Assembly (NCBI GenBank): GCA_009667805.1
Contig: CM019067.1
Coordinates: 164,721,073 to 164,785,072 of the forward strand
Direction: 5' to 3'
DNA from: Leptobrachium leishanense
Lineage: Eukaryota; Chordata; Amphibia; Anura; Megophryidae
Length of the DNA stretch: 64,000 nucleotides
In this document: piece after piece, positions 22,898-35,100 of the stretch
How positions within the stretch are numbered: the first letter of the stretch is position 1
Layout: each line of letters opens with the position of its first letter
Notes under the pieces: model-generated
Database searches by the model: none
What the model was told of the DNA's origin: nothing
Seen by the model: only the letters and a program-made list of their open reading frames with translations
Made by a program: the position numbers and the translations under genes

Positions 22898-25680
22898 TTA
22901 TCTTTTGTTTAGGATAGCCTTATGCCTATCCCATGCTTGCTTAAATTCAATTACTGTTTTGGCCTCTACCACTTCTACTGGAAGACTGTTCCATGTATCC
23001 ACCACCCACTCAGTAAAATAATGCTTCCTGATGTTACTTTTAAACCTTTGCCCCTCTAATCTAAGACTATGTCCTCTTGTTTTGCTATTTTGTTTCCTTT
23101 TAAATATACTCCCTTCCTCTACCTTGTGGATTCCCTTTACGTATTTAAATGTTTCTATCATATCTCCTCTGTCTCGTCTTTTTTCCAAGCTGTACATGTT
23201 AAGATCATTAAGCCTTTCTTAGTAACTTTTCTCCTTCAAGCCGTACACCATTTTAGTAGCCCTTCTCTGAACTCTCTCTAAGATGTCTATATCCTTCTGG
23301 AGATACGGTCTCCAGTACTGCACACAGTACTCCAAGTGAGGTCTCACCAGTGCTCTGTACAGTGGCATGAGCACTTCCCTTTTCCTACTGCTAATACCTC
23401 TCCCTACACAACCAAGCATTCTGCTAGCATTTCCTGCTGCTCTATTACATTGACTACTTACCCTTAGATCCTCTGAAATAATGACCCCTAAATCCCTTTC
23501 CTCAGATGTTGAGGTTAGGACTGTATCAAATATTCTATATTCAGCCCTTGGGTTTTTACGTCCCAGGTGCATTATCTTGCACTTATCCACGTTAAAACTC
23601 AATTGCCACAACTCCGACCATTTTTTTAGTTTACCTAAATCATTTGTCATTTGGCTGATCCCTCCAGGAACGTCAACCCTGTTGCAAATTTTTGTGTCAT
23701 CAGCAAAAAGACATACTTTTCCATTAATACCTTCTGCAATATCACTAATAAAAATATTAAAGAGAATGGGTCCAAGTACTGACCCCTGAGGTACCCCACT
23801 GGTAACAAGACCTTGCGCCGAATAAACTCCATTTACCACAACCCTCTGTTGTCTGTCACTCAGCCACTGCCTAATCCATTCAACAATATTGGAATCCAAG
23901 CTCAAAGATTGCAATTTATTAATAAGCCTTCTATGCGGAACAGTATCAAAAGCCTTACTGAAATCTAAATAAGCAATGTCTACTGCACCACCTGTGTCTA
24001 TTATTTTTGTTACCCAATCAAAAAAATCAATAAGATTAGTTTGGCATGATCTCCCTGAGGTAAACCCATGTTGTTTCTGATCCTGTAATCTATGTGTTTT
24101 TAGATGTTCAACAATCCTTTCCTTTAACATGGTTTCCATTAATTTCCCCACTACTGACGTAAGACTAACTGGCCTATAGTTCCCCGATTCCTCCCTACTA
24201 CCCTTCTTGTAAATGGGCACAACATTTGCGAATTTCCAGTCTTCTGGGACGACTCCTGTTAACAAGGATTGGTTAAATAAATCTGTTAACGGTTTTGCTA
24301 TTACATCACTGAGCTCTTTTAATAATTTAGGATGGATCCCATCAGGCCCCATTGACTTATTTGTCTTTACTTTAGACAGCTGCTTTAGAACCTCCTCCTC
24401 TGTAAACTCATATGTAAATGTCTCTTTAGTGTTCTCTCCTAACTGAGGTCCCTTTCCTTCCTTTTCTTCTGCAAAGACTGAACAAAAATATTCATTGAGG
24501 CAGTCAGCGAGACTTTTATCCTCTTCTACATACCTTCCTTCCTTTGTTTTTAATCTAACTAATCCTTGTTTTACTTTTCTTTTCTCATTTATGTATCTAA
24601 AAAATGTTTTGTCCCCCTTTTTTACTGACTGAGCTATTTTCTCTTCTGCGTGTGCTTTGGAAGCTCTTATAAATTGCTTTGCCTCTTTCTGCCTAATCTT
24701 ATAGGTTTGCCTATCCTCTTCATGCTGAGTTTTTTTATAATTGAATGCTATCTTCTTGTTCTTCACTATTTTGGCCACTTCTGCAGAGTACCACAGTGGT
24801 TTCTTCCCTTTTTTGTTTTTGCTAACAAGCCGAATGCAATTTCATGTGGCCTTCAATAATGCTTCCTTTAAATAATCCCATTTCTCCTGGACTCCCTTTA
24901 AACTCCTCCAGTCTGATAATGACTCATTCACACAAAATCTCATTTTAGAAAAATCTGTTTTTTTAAAGTCTAAAACTTTTGTTTTTGTGTGGTGCGGCTC
25001 CATCCCTGTTCTTATATTAAACCATACTGATTGGTGATCACTAGATCCCAGATTTTCACCTACAACAACGTCCGATACCAAACCTCCATTTGTGAGTATT
25101 AAATCCAATATGGCCTCTTTACGGGTCGGCTCCTCAACTACTTGTGTTAGAGATAATCCCAGTAAGGAGTTTAGAATATTTGTACTTCTGCTGCACCCAG
25201 CTATTTTGGTTTTCCAGTTCACATCAGGAAGATTAAAGTCCCCCATGATAATAACTTCCCCCTTCATTGCCATTTTGGCTATTTCCTCAAGCAGCAGATT
25301 ATCTAGCTCTTCTACTTGTCCAGGGGTCTATAGATCACACCTACACGAGCTACTGTATGATTGCCAAATGTTAGCGTAACCCAAACTGACTCTATGTTCA
25401 CCTCGCTCACTTTTATTTGGTTCATTTTTATGTTGTTTTTCACATACAGGGCCACTCCTCCTCCTTTCCTACCTTCTCTGTCTTTTCTATATAAAGAGTA
25501 CCCCGGTATTGTTATGTCCCAGTTATTTTTCTCACTGAACCATGTCTCAGTAACCGCCACTAAATCTACTTTTTCAGCTGCCATCATTGCCTCCAGTTCA
25601 TTGATTTTATTGACTAAACTGCGAGCATTTATAGACACGACTCTGAGCTTGTCATTTTTTACCTCGCATGTTGCTTGCAC
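22898..25680 (-). pseudogene. CR1 ORF2: endonuclease and reverse transcriptase, three lesions
   Basis: ORF2 nicks the target and copies the RNA into it. From the start the frame shows VVSINARSLVNKINEL and VAVTETWF of the APE endonuclease, then MGDFNLPDVNW and SSDHQSVWF. Reverse transcriptase follows with NYRPVSLTSVVGKLME, AYLDFSKAFDTVPH, GVPQGSVLGPILF and the catalytic FADD in LFADDTKI. The C-terminal block ends HYFTEWVVDTWNSLPVEVV. Lesions: a one-base frameshift near 25325 in a C-run, an in-frame TGA at 24842-24844, and an in-frame TAA at 23219-23221 where related elements have a Glu codon. All catalytic motifs are otherwise present. Confidence 0.9.
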
Positions 25681-25738
25681 CCTCCGATTTAGTTTTGGGG
25701 GACAATCGGGCAGATTGTTTACCCTTTTGTCCCCCCTC

Positions 25739-26658
25739 CTAGTTTAAATATTTCTTTGTGAAACCTTTGAACTTCTCACTGAGAACATATGTTCCCCTAT
25801 GAGTAAGATGCAAACCATCTTTTTTATACAGTTCCTTTCTGCTCCAATTAGAGCTATCATGGGACACAAAGCCAAATCCTTGCTCCCGACACCATTCCCG
25901 AAGCCACAAATTGAATTCCCTATTGCGCATCTTCCTATCTTGAATGTTATGCACAGGCAAAACTTCAGAGAATGACACAGTGGACGCAATCTGCTGTATT
26001 TCACCTCCAAGAACACAAAAATCTTCCTTAATCTCAGAAACCTCATTGCTAGCCAAGTCATTTGTCCCTAGATGGACTAGAACATCCACTTCCCCTTGCT
26101 GCTTTGCTTCTTTGACAATATTGAGAATACGTCTCCTGTCTCTACGAGCAGTAGCCCCAGGAAGACATCTCACCAAACCACTACTCTCCAGCTCAACACC
26201 TCTTATGATAGAATCACCCAGCAACAATTGCCTTCTATCAAGTCCCACCTTTTCATTTTTGTCCTTGGTTGCAGTGCTGCATACCTTAGGCATAGTGGAT
26301 GGTGGTTCCTCAACTATGGTGTCTGACCCTACATCCGTCTTACCACTACACTCTGAAAGTGCCTCAAAAGAATTAAGAAGAGCCACAGATTGTGGACATG
26401 CTTTCTATCCACAACGCTAAGTCTACCAGATCCTACAGTAGTCCATCTGCCGCTCCTAGGAGGCCTCTGTGGCAGTGGCTTTGTAACAGTCATAGCCTGA
26501 GTTTGTCTAACAGATAATTTACAAATCTCAGACTTCAAACAGGCAATTTCCTGCTGCAATAAAGAGAACTGCCTACATATCAGGCACACTCCAAACCTCC
26601 AAAAATTGGATCTAAAAACAAACGCATGACAGCTCTTACACTGGACCAAGCCTGCCAT
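25739..26658 (-). pseudogene. CR1 ORF1: zinc-binding, coiled coil and SGNH esterase
   Basis: The N-terminal part (26658 to about 26395) has CKSCHAFVFRS and CLICRQ cysteine pairs, fitting the PHD-like zinc domain of CR1 ORF1, then a coiled coil (LLQQEIACLKSEI). After a frameshift near 26395 the SGNH hydrolase domain is intact: GDS in LLLGDSIIRG, GTND in HLGTNDLAS and DGLH in KDGLHLTHRG, so the catalytic Ser, Asn, Asp and His are all visible. In CR1 elements this esterase accompanies the RNA particle; its substrate is unknown. The stop is at 25739-25741 and ORF2 begins about 60 bp downstream. Confidence 0.85.
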
Positions 26659-26748
26659 TATAAAAGAATGGATTTAAAACCAGCAAATCTTACCTTTTAG
26701 TAGGTTTTCTACCTCCTGTCAAACCTCAGACTACCTCCAGAGTATCTC

Positions 26749-27655
26749 CAGAAGATCTCCTCTAAGAGTTCACTTTGAAGACTTCACTTAGAAGGCTTGC
26801 CAAGCTCAATTAGACCAAGCTAATATTCCACAAGCTTTATATAGCCACCTCCCCCAGCAAGGAGTGGACAAGCTAAACCTCTTTGCAAATACCACCCAAT
26901 TGATTCCAATTGTATGCTAATCAGTATGAAAATGAGTCACCAGCCTAACCTAATTTACTCACCAGACCTAACTTAAAACCTTAAAATGAATAGAAAAGAT
27001 CTGTTTGAAACAAAAATCAAAATCACTCACCAGAAGATCTCCTCTAAGAGTTCACTTTGAAGACTTCACTTAGAAGGCTTGCCAAGCTCAGTTAGACCAA
27101 GCTAATATTCCACAAGCTTTATATAGCCACCTCCCCCAGCAAGGAGTGGACAAGCTAAACCTCTTTGCAAATACCACCCAATTGATTCCAATCGCATGCT
27201 GATCAGTATGAAAATGAGTCACCAGCCTAACCTAATTTACTCACCAGACCTAACTTAAAACCTTAAAATGAATAGAAAAGATCTGTTTGAAACAAAAATC
27301 AAAATCACTCACCAGAAGATCTCCTCTAAGAGTTCACTTTGAAGACTTCACTTTGAAGGCTTGCCAAGCTCAATTAGACCAAGCTAATATTCCACAAGCT
27401 TTATATAGCCACCTCCCCCAGCAAGGAGTGGACAAGCTAAACCTATTTGCAAATACCACCCAATTGATTCCAATTGTATGCTAATCAGTATGAAAATGAG
27501 TCACCAGCCTAACTTAATTTACTCACCAGACCTAACTTAAAACCTTAAAATGAATAGTAAAGATCTGAAACAAAAATCAAAATCACTCACCAGAAGATCT
27601 CCTCTAAGAGTTCACTTTGAAGACTTCACTTAGAAGGCTTGCCAAGCTCAATTAA
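26749..27655 (-). repeat. CR1 5' tandem monomers, about 3.2 copies of 282 bp
   Basis: Units beginning 'cagaagatctcctctaagag' start at 26749, 27031, 27313 and 27591, giving periods of 282, 282 and 278 bp; the last is cut after 65 bp. They lie directly upstream of ORF1 in the minus orientation and contain 'tatatagccacctccccc'. By position they resemble the promoter monomers known from mouse L1, which suggests a repeated internal promoter. Promoter function is inferred. Confidence 0.8.
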
Positions 27656-27681
27656 AATGTTGTTGGTTTTTAAGGGGTTAA

Positions 27682-29005
27682 CATATCAATAAAATTAATT
27701 TTAAACAAAGTGGACATTGTCATAATTTCTGTGCCCTGTAATGTGTTTAAAAAGGGCACAGTTAAACATGGTAGAACGCCACAAATAGTATTTATAGTCG
27801 CATATAAAGTTTAATGATCAACCAATAAAGTAAATAATTTCTACTTAACTAGACATTGATTTAGAATAGGCATTGCTCTATAAACAGTCTATTTTCAATT
27901 AGGAGACAAGCTTTTATGAAACATCAAACTTTGTTTAAAAGTGATATTTTATTTCAATGTCAAATAAAATACAATGATTCTATTCTTATTTTAATAATTT
28001 TAAATGCAAGCAATAACAGAATTGTGACTCCTAGAACATCTTGTGAACTGACAAAAAAATCTTCAAGGATCTGACATTTTTCTTTCTTTCATGCAAGATC
28101 AAGTAAATGAGAACAATCCATAGTGATCAAAACAATATGTATATGATAGTAACTCGGGCTTAGTTTTCAGAACTCAGGTAATTTGTATAAACGACAGAAA
28201 AAACAATGTTGTAGATTTGGAATTATATTCAATTGTATGGAGACATAAAATCTTGGGCCAGATTACATAGCTGATGTAGAAATGGGGACGCTAATGGGAA
28301 AATCTGCACCTGCGCCCCCATTTTACTGTATGATTCTGGGGCATCTGTTACTTTAGAACTTTGCCTCGGAACCATGCGCTACCCTCGGGGATACTCGCGG
28401 TAGTGTGAGTATCACCTCCTGGAGTCCATAGGACTCACAAGATCACATAGAGCTGCAGAGTGATCAAGGAGAGAAACTGGGGACTATTTGTCACCAGTCT
28501 CATTCTGCTCCCAGCAGCAAAAACTAATAGATCAGGCTGCTGTTCTTGCCGTGGAATGAGAGGTGAATATAGATTTACTGCGGGGGGTTAAGCTGGTGCT
28601 AAATGAGTCTGCAAAAGCAGAATAATTTAGCATCAGCTTTTAAGAGTAGCTAAAAATTGATTTAGCCTATTGCTGTGGTAATTAGCGATAGGAATTTTAA
28701 TACCTTACTTTTGCACCCCCCTGTGTTAAGTATAGGGTGTGCAAAGTACAGTAAGCCCACGCAAGCTAGCACAATCACTGATGCGCAAACTGATTTTTTA
28801 TAGGGTTTAGCATTAGGAAGTAATATGGGGGGGTATACGCTAACGACACGTATCCTAACGGTAATGATTTCATATCCGAATGCTACAAGCCCTGCATGCC
28901 AAGATAGAAACTGACCACTCTGTCTGTGGGACTCTGAATCAGATGACTCTTGGAAAATAACAAACAGGGATATATTCTGAAAACAGTAATATAAAAAAAA
29001 ATGAA
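27682..29005. other. Mostly unique DNA, nothing firm
   Basis: About 1.3 kb, AT-rich to 28250. A GGGCCAGATTACAT motif at 28256 resembles the ends of the neighbouring PIF/Harbinger-like MITE, but no partner end was found. No coding domain. Confidence 0.5.
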
Positions 29006-29734
29006 GGGCCATATTGCATTCCTCGCGCATCGGTTTTGCGCGAACGCAAATGCGCATTTGCGCGAGGACAAAACCATTTGCGCAGAACGTCGTATTTCAA
29101 CGTTCGCGCAAACGATGCGCATTATCGTTTAATGCGGATGGACTTGCGCTAGCGTGATGAACTGTGCGTGTCCTATACTTAACATTGCGAGCACAAATGC
29201 GTTAAGCGGATGGTATTTCAATAGATGCGCAATTTCCTACGAACGACGTTTGTGCGCATAATTTTAACATCTTTGAAAACTTGATTTTTAACTGCAAATC
29301 TGAACGTTCTGGCCGAAATAAAATACACCAGCACGAAAAAAAAAAATACAGCACAGTATAGTTACACATTATACACATACCCAAACAAAGAAATTGTGAA
29401 TTCGTGCATATTTTTTTTATTGCTGAAGCATGTAGACAAGCGCAAAAACATTAGTGAGTCAATTAAGGTGAATTGATGTCAATTAAGGTTCTTAATTCTG
29501 ATTGGCTGAATCCCGCGAAAAAAACAGTCCGTGCACTGATTTACATGCGCAACGTTACTGCGCGCGTACTACACTTCGTTTTGCTAGTTTTTTGTTACTA
29601 ACGTTATTTTTTGACGGATGAGAAAATGCGTTCGAATCCGAATATCACATTAATTTTCGCGTGATAACGCTGGACACTGCGCGCAAAAAAATTGCGCTTG
29701 CGAGCGCATTTGCGCAGAGAATGTAATATGGCCC
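29006..29734. mobile_element. PIF/Harbinger-like MITE, second copy, inverted
   Basis: Ends are GGGCCATATTGCATTC and, inverted, GGGCCATATTACATTC. The interior matches the copy at 7043-7734 in reverse orientation (for example 'cagcacagtatagttacaca'). The flanking triplets, GAA and ATA, do not match, so the target duplication has decayed or the ends are offset. Confidence 0.65.
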
Positions 29735-30180
29735 ATAGGGTGATATCCCACAAATAACACTATGTGCGAAATAAATTGGCCACTCACAAGAGTTAGGAAT
29801 ATATTTTGTCCTCCAGTTGTATTTGTGTAGCCGGTATCAATCCGATCCAGCAGTAGAGGATCTAGAAATAAACAGCATAAAAAAATTGATGGTGACAGTC
29901 ATCAATAGTAAACATAAAAGCAATTTATTTACTTACTCTACAGAGTAGACAAAGCAACACAGCAACACTGGGAATGAATGAGTTAAAATGTCCAGCTCAA
30001 CGCGTTTCTTCCTAAACAGGACTTCCTCAGGAGCGAACAGACGATAACAAGACTCTTGGTTGAAGGCTGATGGAACCCAGGTTCGCATTTCTGACCTGGA
30101 GCTCACTTTGCTCACCCAGATTACGCCTTTGGGGGTTACGGCCATGATCCCAGACCAGGATTCACCATACATCATCTAAT
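29735..30180. other. No gene; contains a CAACGCGTTTC-type tag
   Basis: The motif 'caacgcgtttcttcc', followed by 'ggacttcctcaggag' at about 29999-30034, resembles a short conserved core that recurs in repeats of fish and frog genomes. No ends or duplications were resolved. Confidence 0.35.
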
Positions 30181-30335
30181 TCCTGGCTAGTTTTTCCTCT
30201 GACCTTGCTCAGTATCTCCATCTAGCCCAGGACCTCCAAGTTATCCATATGAGCCACAGAGCACTGAACCACTCCCTAGTTAAGGGTGGCACTCTCCCTC
30301 TTCAATTGTCTGTCCCCTGCCTTGAAGTTGTTCTC
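30181..30335 (+). repeat. LTR-like fragment related to the solo LTR at 62946
   Basis: It shares 'cacagagcactgaaccactc' and 'taagggtg' with 63050-63085 in the solo LTR, in the same orientation. It is cut on the right by the minisatellite. Confidence 0.4.
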
Positions 30336-30466
30336 CTGTCCTCTGCTGCAAGTAACGCTGCTGTGTCCTCTGCTGCAAGTAACTCTGCAGTTTTCTCTGC
30401 TGTAAGTAACGTTTCCGTGTACCTCTGCTGCAAGTAACCCTGACGTGTACCTCTGCTGCAAGTAAC
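30336..30466. repeat. 28-bp minisatellite, left part
   Basis: About five units of 'cctctgctgcaagtaaccc' plus 'tgccgtgta' type. The array continues at 36118 on the other side of a hAT insertion. Confidence 0.8.
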
Positions 30467-30984
30467 TAGGCTTGTGCGCCGTCAATAAATTTGTTTAGTT
30501 TCATTTCGTATTAGCCGTTATTTGGTTTTCGGAATTCGTGTCTAAAACTCAATTCGGATTCGTACGAAATACAAATTTTCATTCGATTCGTACACTTTTC
30601 GTAACAACTCTGACCATTCGTTATGATGAATTTAAAAAGCAAAAATACATTTCTTAATATGGCAGTCAATGGAATTTTTTGTTATACGAAATTCCGTTGA
30701 AGAATTTTGGTGAAATGTAAACTAATCTAATATATATTAGTTTAGTACCTCTGTCTCTGACTGAAGTTGAACAACATAATTTAAAATTATTTTTTTTAAA
30801 TCAGAAATACGAAATTGCATTAACGAATTTATGTTCTGAATTTCGGAACAATGAAAACGTGACTGGTGGATGACCATTGACCAACCAGAGGTTTTCTTCT
30901 GCTGTGTGACTGCAGTTGCATTACAGAGTACAAAATTCAGTTAACGAATTTGAGGTTTTCTTCTGCTTTGTGACTGTGTGTGGT

Positions 30985-31370
30985 TGCACTCTGTACATCT
31001 GCTGTGCTCATTATGAGGGGTTCCCACCATTCCTGTGCTGTGCTGAGTTCCTCCAGGGTTTGTACACCTGCTGTGCTCATTAGGAGGGGTTCCCACCATC
31101 CCTGTGCTGTGCTGACTTCTTGGGTCTGTACTTCGGCTGTGCTCATTATGAGGGGTTCCCACCATTCCTGTGCTGTGCTGAAATCATCCAGGGTTTGTAC
31201 ACCTACTGTGCTCATTATGAGGGGTTCCCACTATTTCTGTGCTGTGCTGAGTTCCTCCAGGGTTTGCACACCTGCTGTGCTCATTATGAGGGGTTCCCAC
31301 CATTCCTGTGCTGCGTTCCTCCTGGGTCTGTACACACGCTGTGCTCATTATGAGGGGTTCCCACAATGCA
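30985..31370. repeat. About six tandem copies of a 60-70 bp unit inside the hAT element
   Basis: Each unit contains 'ctgtgctcattatgaggggt' and 'cctgtgctgtgctga'. Subterminal tandem repeats are common in hAT elements, where they can bind transposase. Function here is inferred. Confidence 0.8.
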
Positions 31371-31503
31371 CGAACGAACAATGTTCATTCAATTCGTACT
31401 CATGTTCAAATCGTACCTGCGGACCCTACTGGTGACTCCCATTTCAAATATTAAAAAGAGGTAATTTCATTTCATCATAACAAATAATCATAATTATTAT
31501 GAT

Positions 31504-32125
31504 TGTCACGTTTAACTGCGGGTTGTGTAGCAGGTTGAGGTTGTGAGCCCAAGATGCAGTGATCAAGACAGGTTTTAGAATAAACAAAAGAAGTGTTTAT
31601 TACACATAAACACTGTGGTATGAAATCATACAGGATACAGGTAATAGAGTCGTCAGGGTTCAGCAAGGGGGTTCGGTACACGGCAAGGCTGGCAGAGAAT
31701 AGTCGGTATAGCAGGGGTTCGGTACACGGCAAGGCTGGCAGAGAATAGTCGGTGGTATAGCAGGGGTTCGGTACACGGCAAGGCTGGCAGAGGGGGAGCA
31801 GGATGGGAAGGTTACCGGTAAGTGTAGGAATGAGAGTCCAGATTATGGTAGGAAGTCCTTGGGGTCTGGAGTAGAGAGTTCGGGAGATGGTTAGGCGGTT
31901 TCAGGGAGCTTCAGTACACAGGTCTTTGCAGTTAGTAACTTCAATGTGGAAGTTCTGGGTAGGGGGCAGGACTCCCTTATATGCAGGGCTGATCAGGGAT
32001 GATGAAGGGCAGGTGTGGATACAGGGCCAGGACGGTAGAATCAGGAAGGTGAATTGTTCATGCAAGGGTCTTGGAATCTGCAGGGTAGCGTGAGTGACAG
32101 GGGCCAGAGCGTGGTGATCCTGACA
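31504..32125 (-). repeat. 3' LTR of the pol-less element
   Basis: On the minus strand a TATATAAG-like box (31976-31982) precedes an AATAAA (31596-31601), giving U3-R-U5 order. It contains three copies of a 46-49 bp unit with 'ttcggtacacggcaaggctg'. The 68-codon open stretch at 31887 is repeated exactly in the other LTR and is not a gene. Confidence 0.9.
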
Positions 32126-32136
32126 TCACTCCCACC

Positions 32137-35100
32137 CTAGGAGCCGACCTCCGGGCGGCCAAAAGTCAACCAATGGGCGGTGGAAGAGTCCATCATGAAC
32201 CCCTGCACCGTGTAGGGATCCATAAGGATGGCGCTGTCCGGGGTGGCGTCAATGGTGCCAAGATGTGCAGCATCTTGGCTTGGTTGACCAGCATAAAGAC
32301 CAAACTTGCGGCTGTGAGGGATGGGAGAGTCAACCTTGGAGAACCCCCAAACCCTCCTTGGCACGGCTAGAGCGGGAAACTGCCAACAATGGGTAACGGA
32401 GATGGGGGTCTCCACGGCAACAGCTGGGTACAGTGGGGCAGCGCCCTTGGTAAGGTGCGGTGGGGCAGCGCCCTTGACGAGGAGCGGAGGGGCAGCGCCC
32501 TTGACGAGGAGCGGAGGGGCAGCGCCCTTGGCGACCTCCGTGGCACTGCACGACTCTGCTGCGGCGTCCTTGGCAAGGCACGGCTCTGCGGCGGCGATGA
32601 ATGACTTGGCCTTACGGCGACGGCGACGGCCCCGTGGCGACGACACCTCAAGAGATCCTGCTGGATGCTTGGCAGCGACCTCAGGAGATCCTGCTGGATG
32701 CTTGGCAGCGACCTCAGGAGATCCTGCTGGATGCTTGGCAGCGACCTCAGGAGATCCTGCTGGATGCTGGGCAGCGACCTCAGGAGATCCTGCTGGATGC
32801 TGGGCAGCGACCTCAGGAGATCCTGCTGGATGCTGGGCAGCGACCTCAGGAGATCCTGCTGGATGCTGGGCAGCGACCTCAGGAGATCCTGCTGGATGCT
32901 GGGCAGCGACCTCAGGAGAATCTGCGATGTGCAGGGCAGCAGCGGCTGGAGAATCTGCGATGTGCAGGGCAGCAGCGGCTGGAGAATCTGCGATGTGCAG
33001 GGCAGCAGCGGCTGGAGAATCTGCGATGTGCAGGGCAGCAGCGGCTGGAGAATCTGCGATGTGCAGGGCAGCAGCGGCTGGAGAATCTGCGATGTGCAGG
33101 GCAGCAGCGGCTGGAGAATCTGCGATGTGCAGGGCAGCAGCGGCTGGAGAATCTGCGATGTGCAGGGCAGCAGCGGCTGGAGAATCTGCGATGTGCAGGG
33201 CAGCAGCGGCTGGAGAATCTGCGATGTGCAGGGCAGCAGCGGCTGGAGAATCTGCGATGTGCAGGGCAGCAGCGGCTGGAGAATCTGCGATGTGCAGGGC
33301 AGCAGCGGCTGGAGAATCTGCGATGTGCAGGGCAGCAGCGGCTGGAGAATCTGCGATGTGCAGGCAGCAGCGGCTGGAGAATCTGCGATGTGCAGGGCAG
33401 CAGCGGCTGGAGAATCTGCGATGTGCAGGGCAGCAGCGGCTGGAGAATCTGCGATGTGCAGGGCAGCAGCGGCTGGAGAATCTGCGATGTGCAGAGCAGC
33501 AGCGGCTGGAGAATCTGCGATGTGCAGGGCAGCAGCGGCTGGAGAATCTGCGATGTGCAGGGCAGCAGCGGCTGGAGAATCTGCGATGTGCAGGGCAGCA
33601 GCGGCTGGAGAATCTGCGATGTGCAGGGCAGCAGTCTGAGCCTGGACCTCGGTACAGCACGGCTCTTGGACCTGGACCTCGGTACAGCACGGCTCTTGGT
33701 CCTGGACCTCGGTACAGCACGGCTCTTGGACCTGGACCTCGGTACAGCACGGCTCTTGGACCTGGACCTCGGTACAGCACGGCTCTTGGACCTGGACCTC
33801 GGTACAGCACGGCTCTTGGACCTGGACCTCGGTACAGCACGGCTCTTGGACCTGGACCTCGGTACAGCACGGCTCTTGGACCTGGACCTCGGTACAGCAC
33901 GGCTCTTGGACCTGGACCTCGGTACAGCACGGCTCTTGGACCTGGACCTCGGTACAGCACGGCTCTTGGACCCCTGCAGGTTGCAGGGCAGCGGGCTCTT
34001 CGGATCCTGCAGGTTGCAGGGCAGCGACCTCTTCGGATCCTGCAGGTTGCAGTTTAACAGGCATCCGAACGACGGTGGGTGACATGAAGAGGGCACCAAT
34101 GAAGGCAGATCGTGGGCAAGGTGCATGCGAGATGGTCTTGACAGCTGGAGTTCTGTAGTCTGTCTCCATGAGATAGTAAGGTACAGTGGTACGGTGAGTC
34201 ACTCCAGCTGGGCGACAAACAGATCCCGCAACGCCAACATACCCCTTCTGCTGACCTGGGGGTCCCTGGGTGCGGCGTGCAGTCTGTCTGACTAAGTCAC
34301 AAGCAGCATCAGCAGCTTCCTCTTCTGACTCCGAGTCATCAGAAGGACATGGTGAGACATATATGCAGCATGGAGGAAGCGGGCTGGATTTGGGATCCCT
34401 GGCAACACCAGCCATGTGGTGTAGGCCAGGCTCAATCTCCATTGGTATGGCTGGCTCAGCGTCCATGGATTCCTGCTCCATGGGCATTTCAGGGTCAAAC
34501 TCCAGTTCGGCACTCTCCGTAGGGGTCTCCTGGTCTGATTCCTCAGAAGAAGCTTCTTGGGTAACCTGGTTTCTAGGTGCAGCGAGTCTGGCAGCCTTTG
34601 GCTCAGGTTCCCTGGAAGCAGGGACACGCTTAGGTGCAGGAGGCTTGCTTATCCGGCTTCTTCTGGGAGTAGGCTGGGATAGGGGGCTTTCCTTGGGTGC
34701 TTTCTTGATGGGTGATGAAGTCTTTTTCTGCAGGGCAGGCACTGGCTTCACCACCGAAGACTTCATGGGTTTGATTATTGGGGTCGCTATTATTGGCTGG
34801 GTGGGTCCTGTTTTAACCACCAACCTTGTGGTTTTGGCAGGTGCAGGCTTGGTACAAACAGGCTTTACCGGGACAGGTGCAGGAAAGCATTTTGTACCTG
34901 GCTTAGGTGGGCGCAATGGGCAGGCCGAGATTTGATGCAAAGGCCCCCGCAGTAGAAGCAGAGGTCTTGCGCCCTCCTCCTAGCCTTTTCTTCTGGGGTC
35001 AGCGGTCCTCTGGCTCCCTCTGTAGCAGGAACGCGCACCTTAGAAGAGGTGCCCCTTGGGTTCTGCTGTACATACCCAAGCAGGGAGTCCAGATACTGCT

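Larger units (their letters stand above)
22809..27655 (-). mobile_element. Near full-length CR1 LINE with esterase ORF1
   Basis: On the minus strand the order is a tandem 5' region, ORF1 (zinc-binding and coiled-coil part, then SGNH esterase), ORF2 (endonuclease, reverse transcriptase, C-terminal block) and a 3' end in 8-bp TTTCTATG repeats (near 22811-22830), the hallmark of CR1 tails. The length of about 4.85 kb fits a nearly complete copy. ORF1 has one frameshift; ORF2 has one frameshift and two nonsense codons. Confidence 0.9.
22749..27681. mobile_element. TTAA element split by a CR1 insertion
   Basis: TTAA at 22749-22752 is followed by CCCCTTAAGGACC, and TTAA at 27678-27681 is preceded by an inverted match, 'ggtttttaagggg'. 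TTAA duplication and CCCTTAAGG ends are seen in piggyBac/Kolobok-like MITEs of frogs. Only about 56 bp of the left part and 22 bp of the right part remain outside the CR1 copy. Confidence 0.55.

Noticed and set aside
31887..32093. 68-codon ORF present twice (also at 35565)
   Set aside because: The exact duplication is explained by the two LTRs; it is antisense to LTR transcription.
32654..33970. CRISPR array
   Set aside because: Repeats are directly adjacent, with no unique spacers, in a vertebrate retrotransposon.
32321..34082. Long plus-strand and out-of-frame minus-strand ORFs (up to 578 codons) across the 30/33-bp arrays
   Set aside because: Array periods divisible by three without stops keep several frames open. 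Only the minus-strand frame continuous with the zinc-knuckle region fits the element's orientation.
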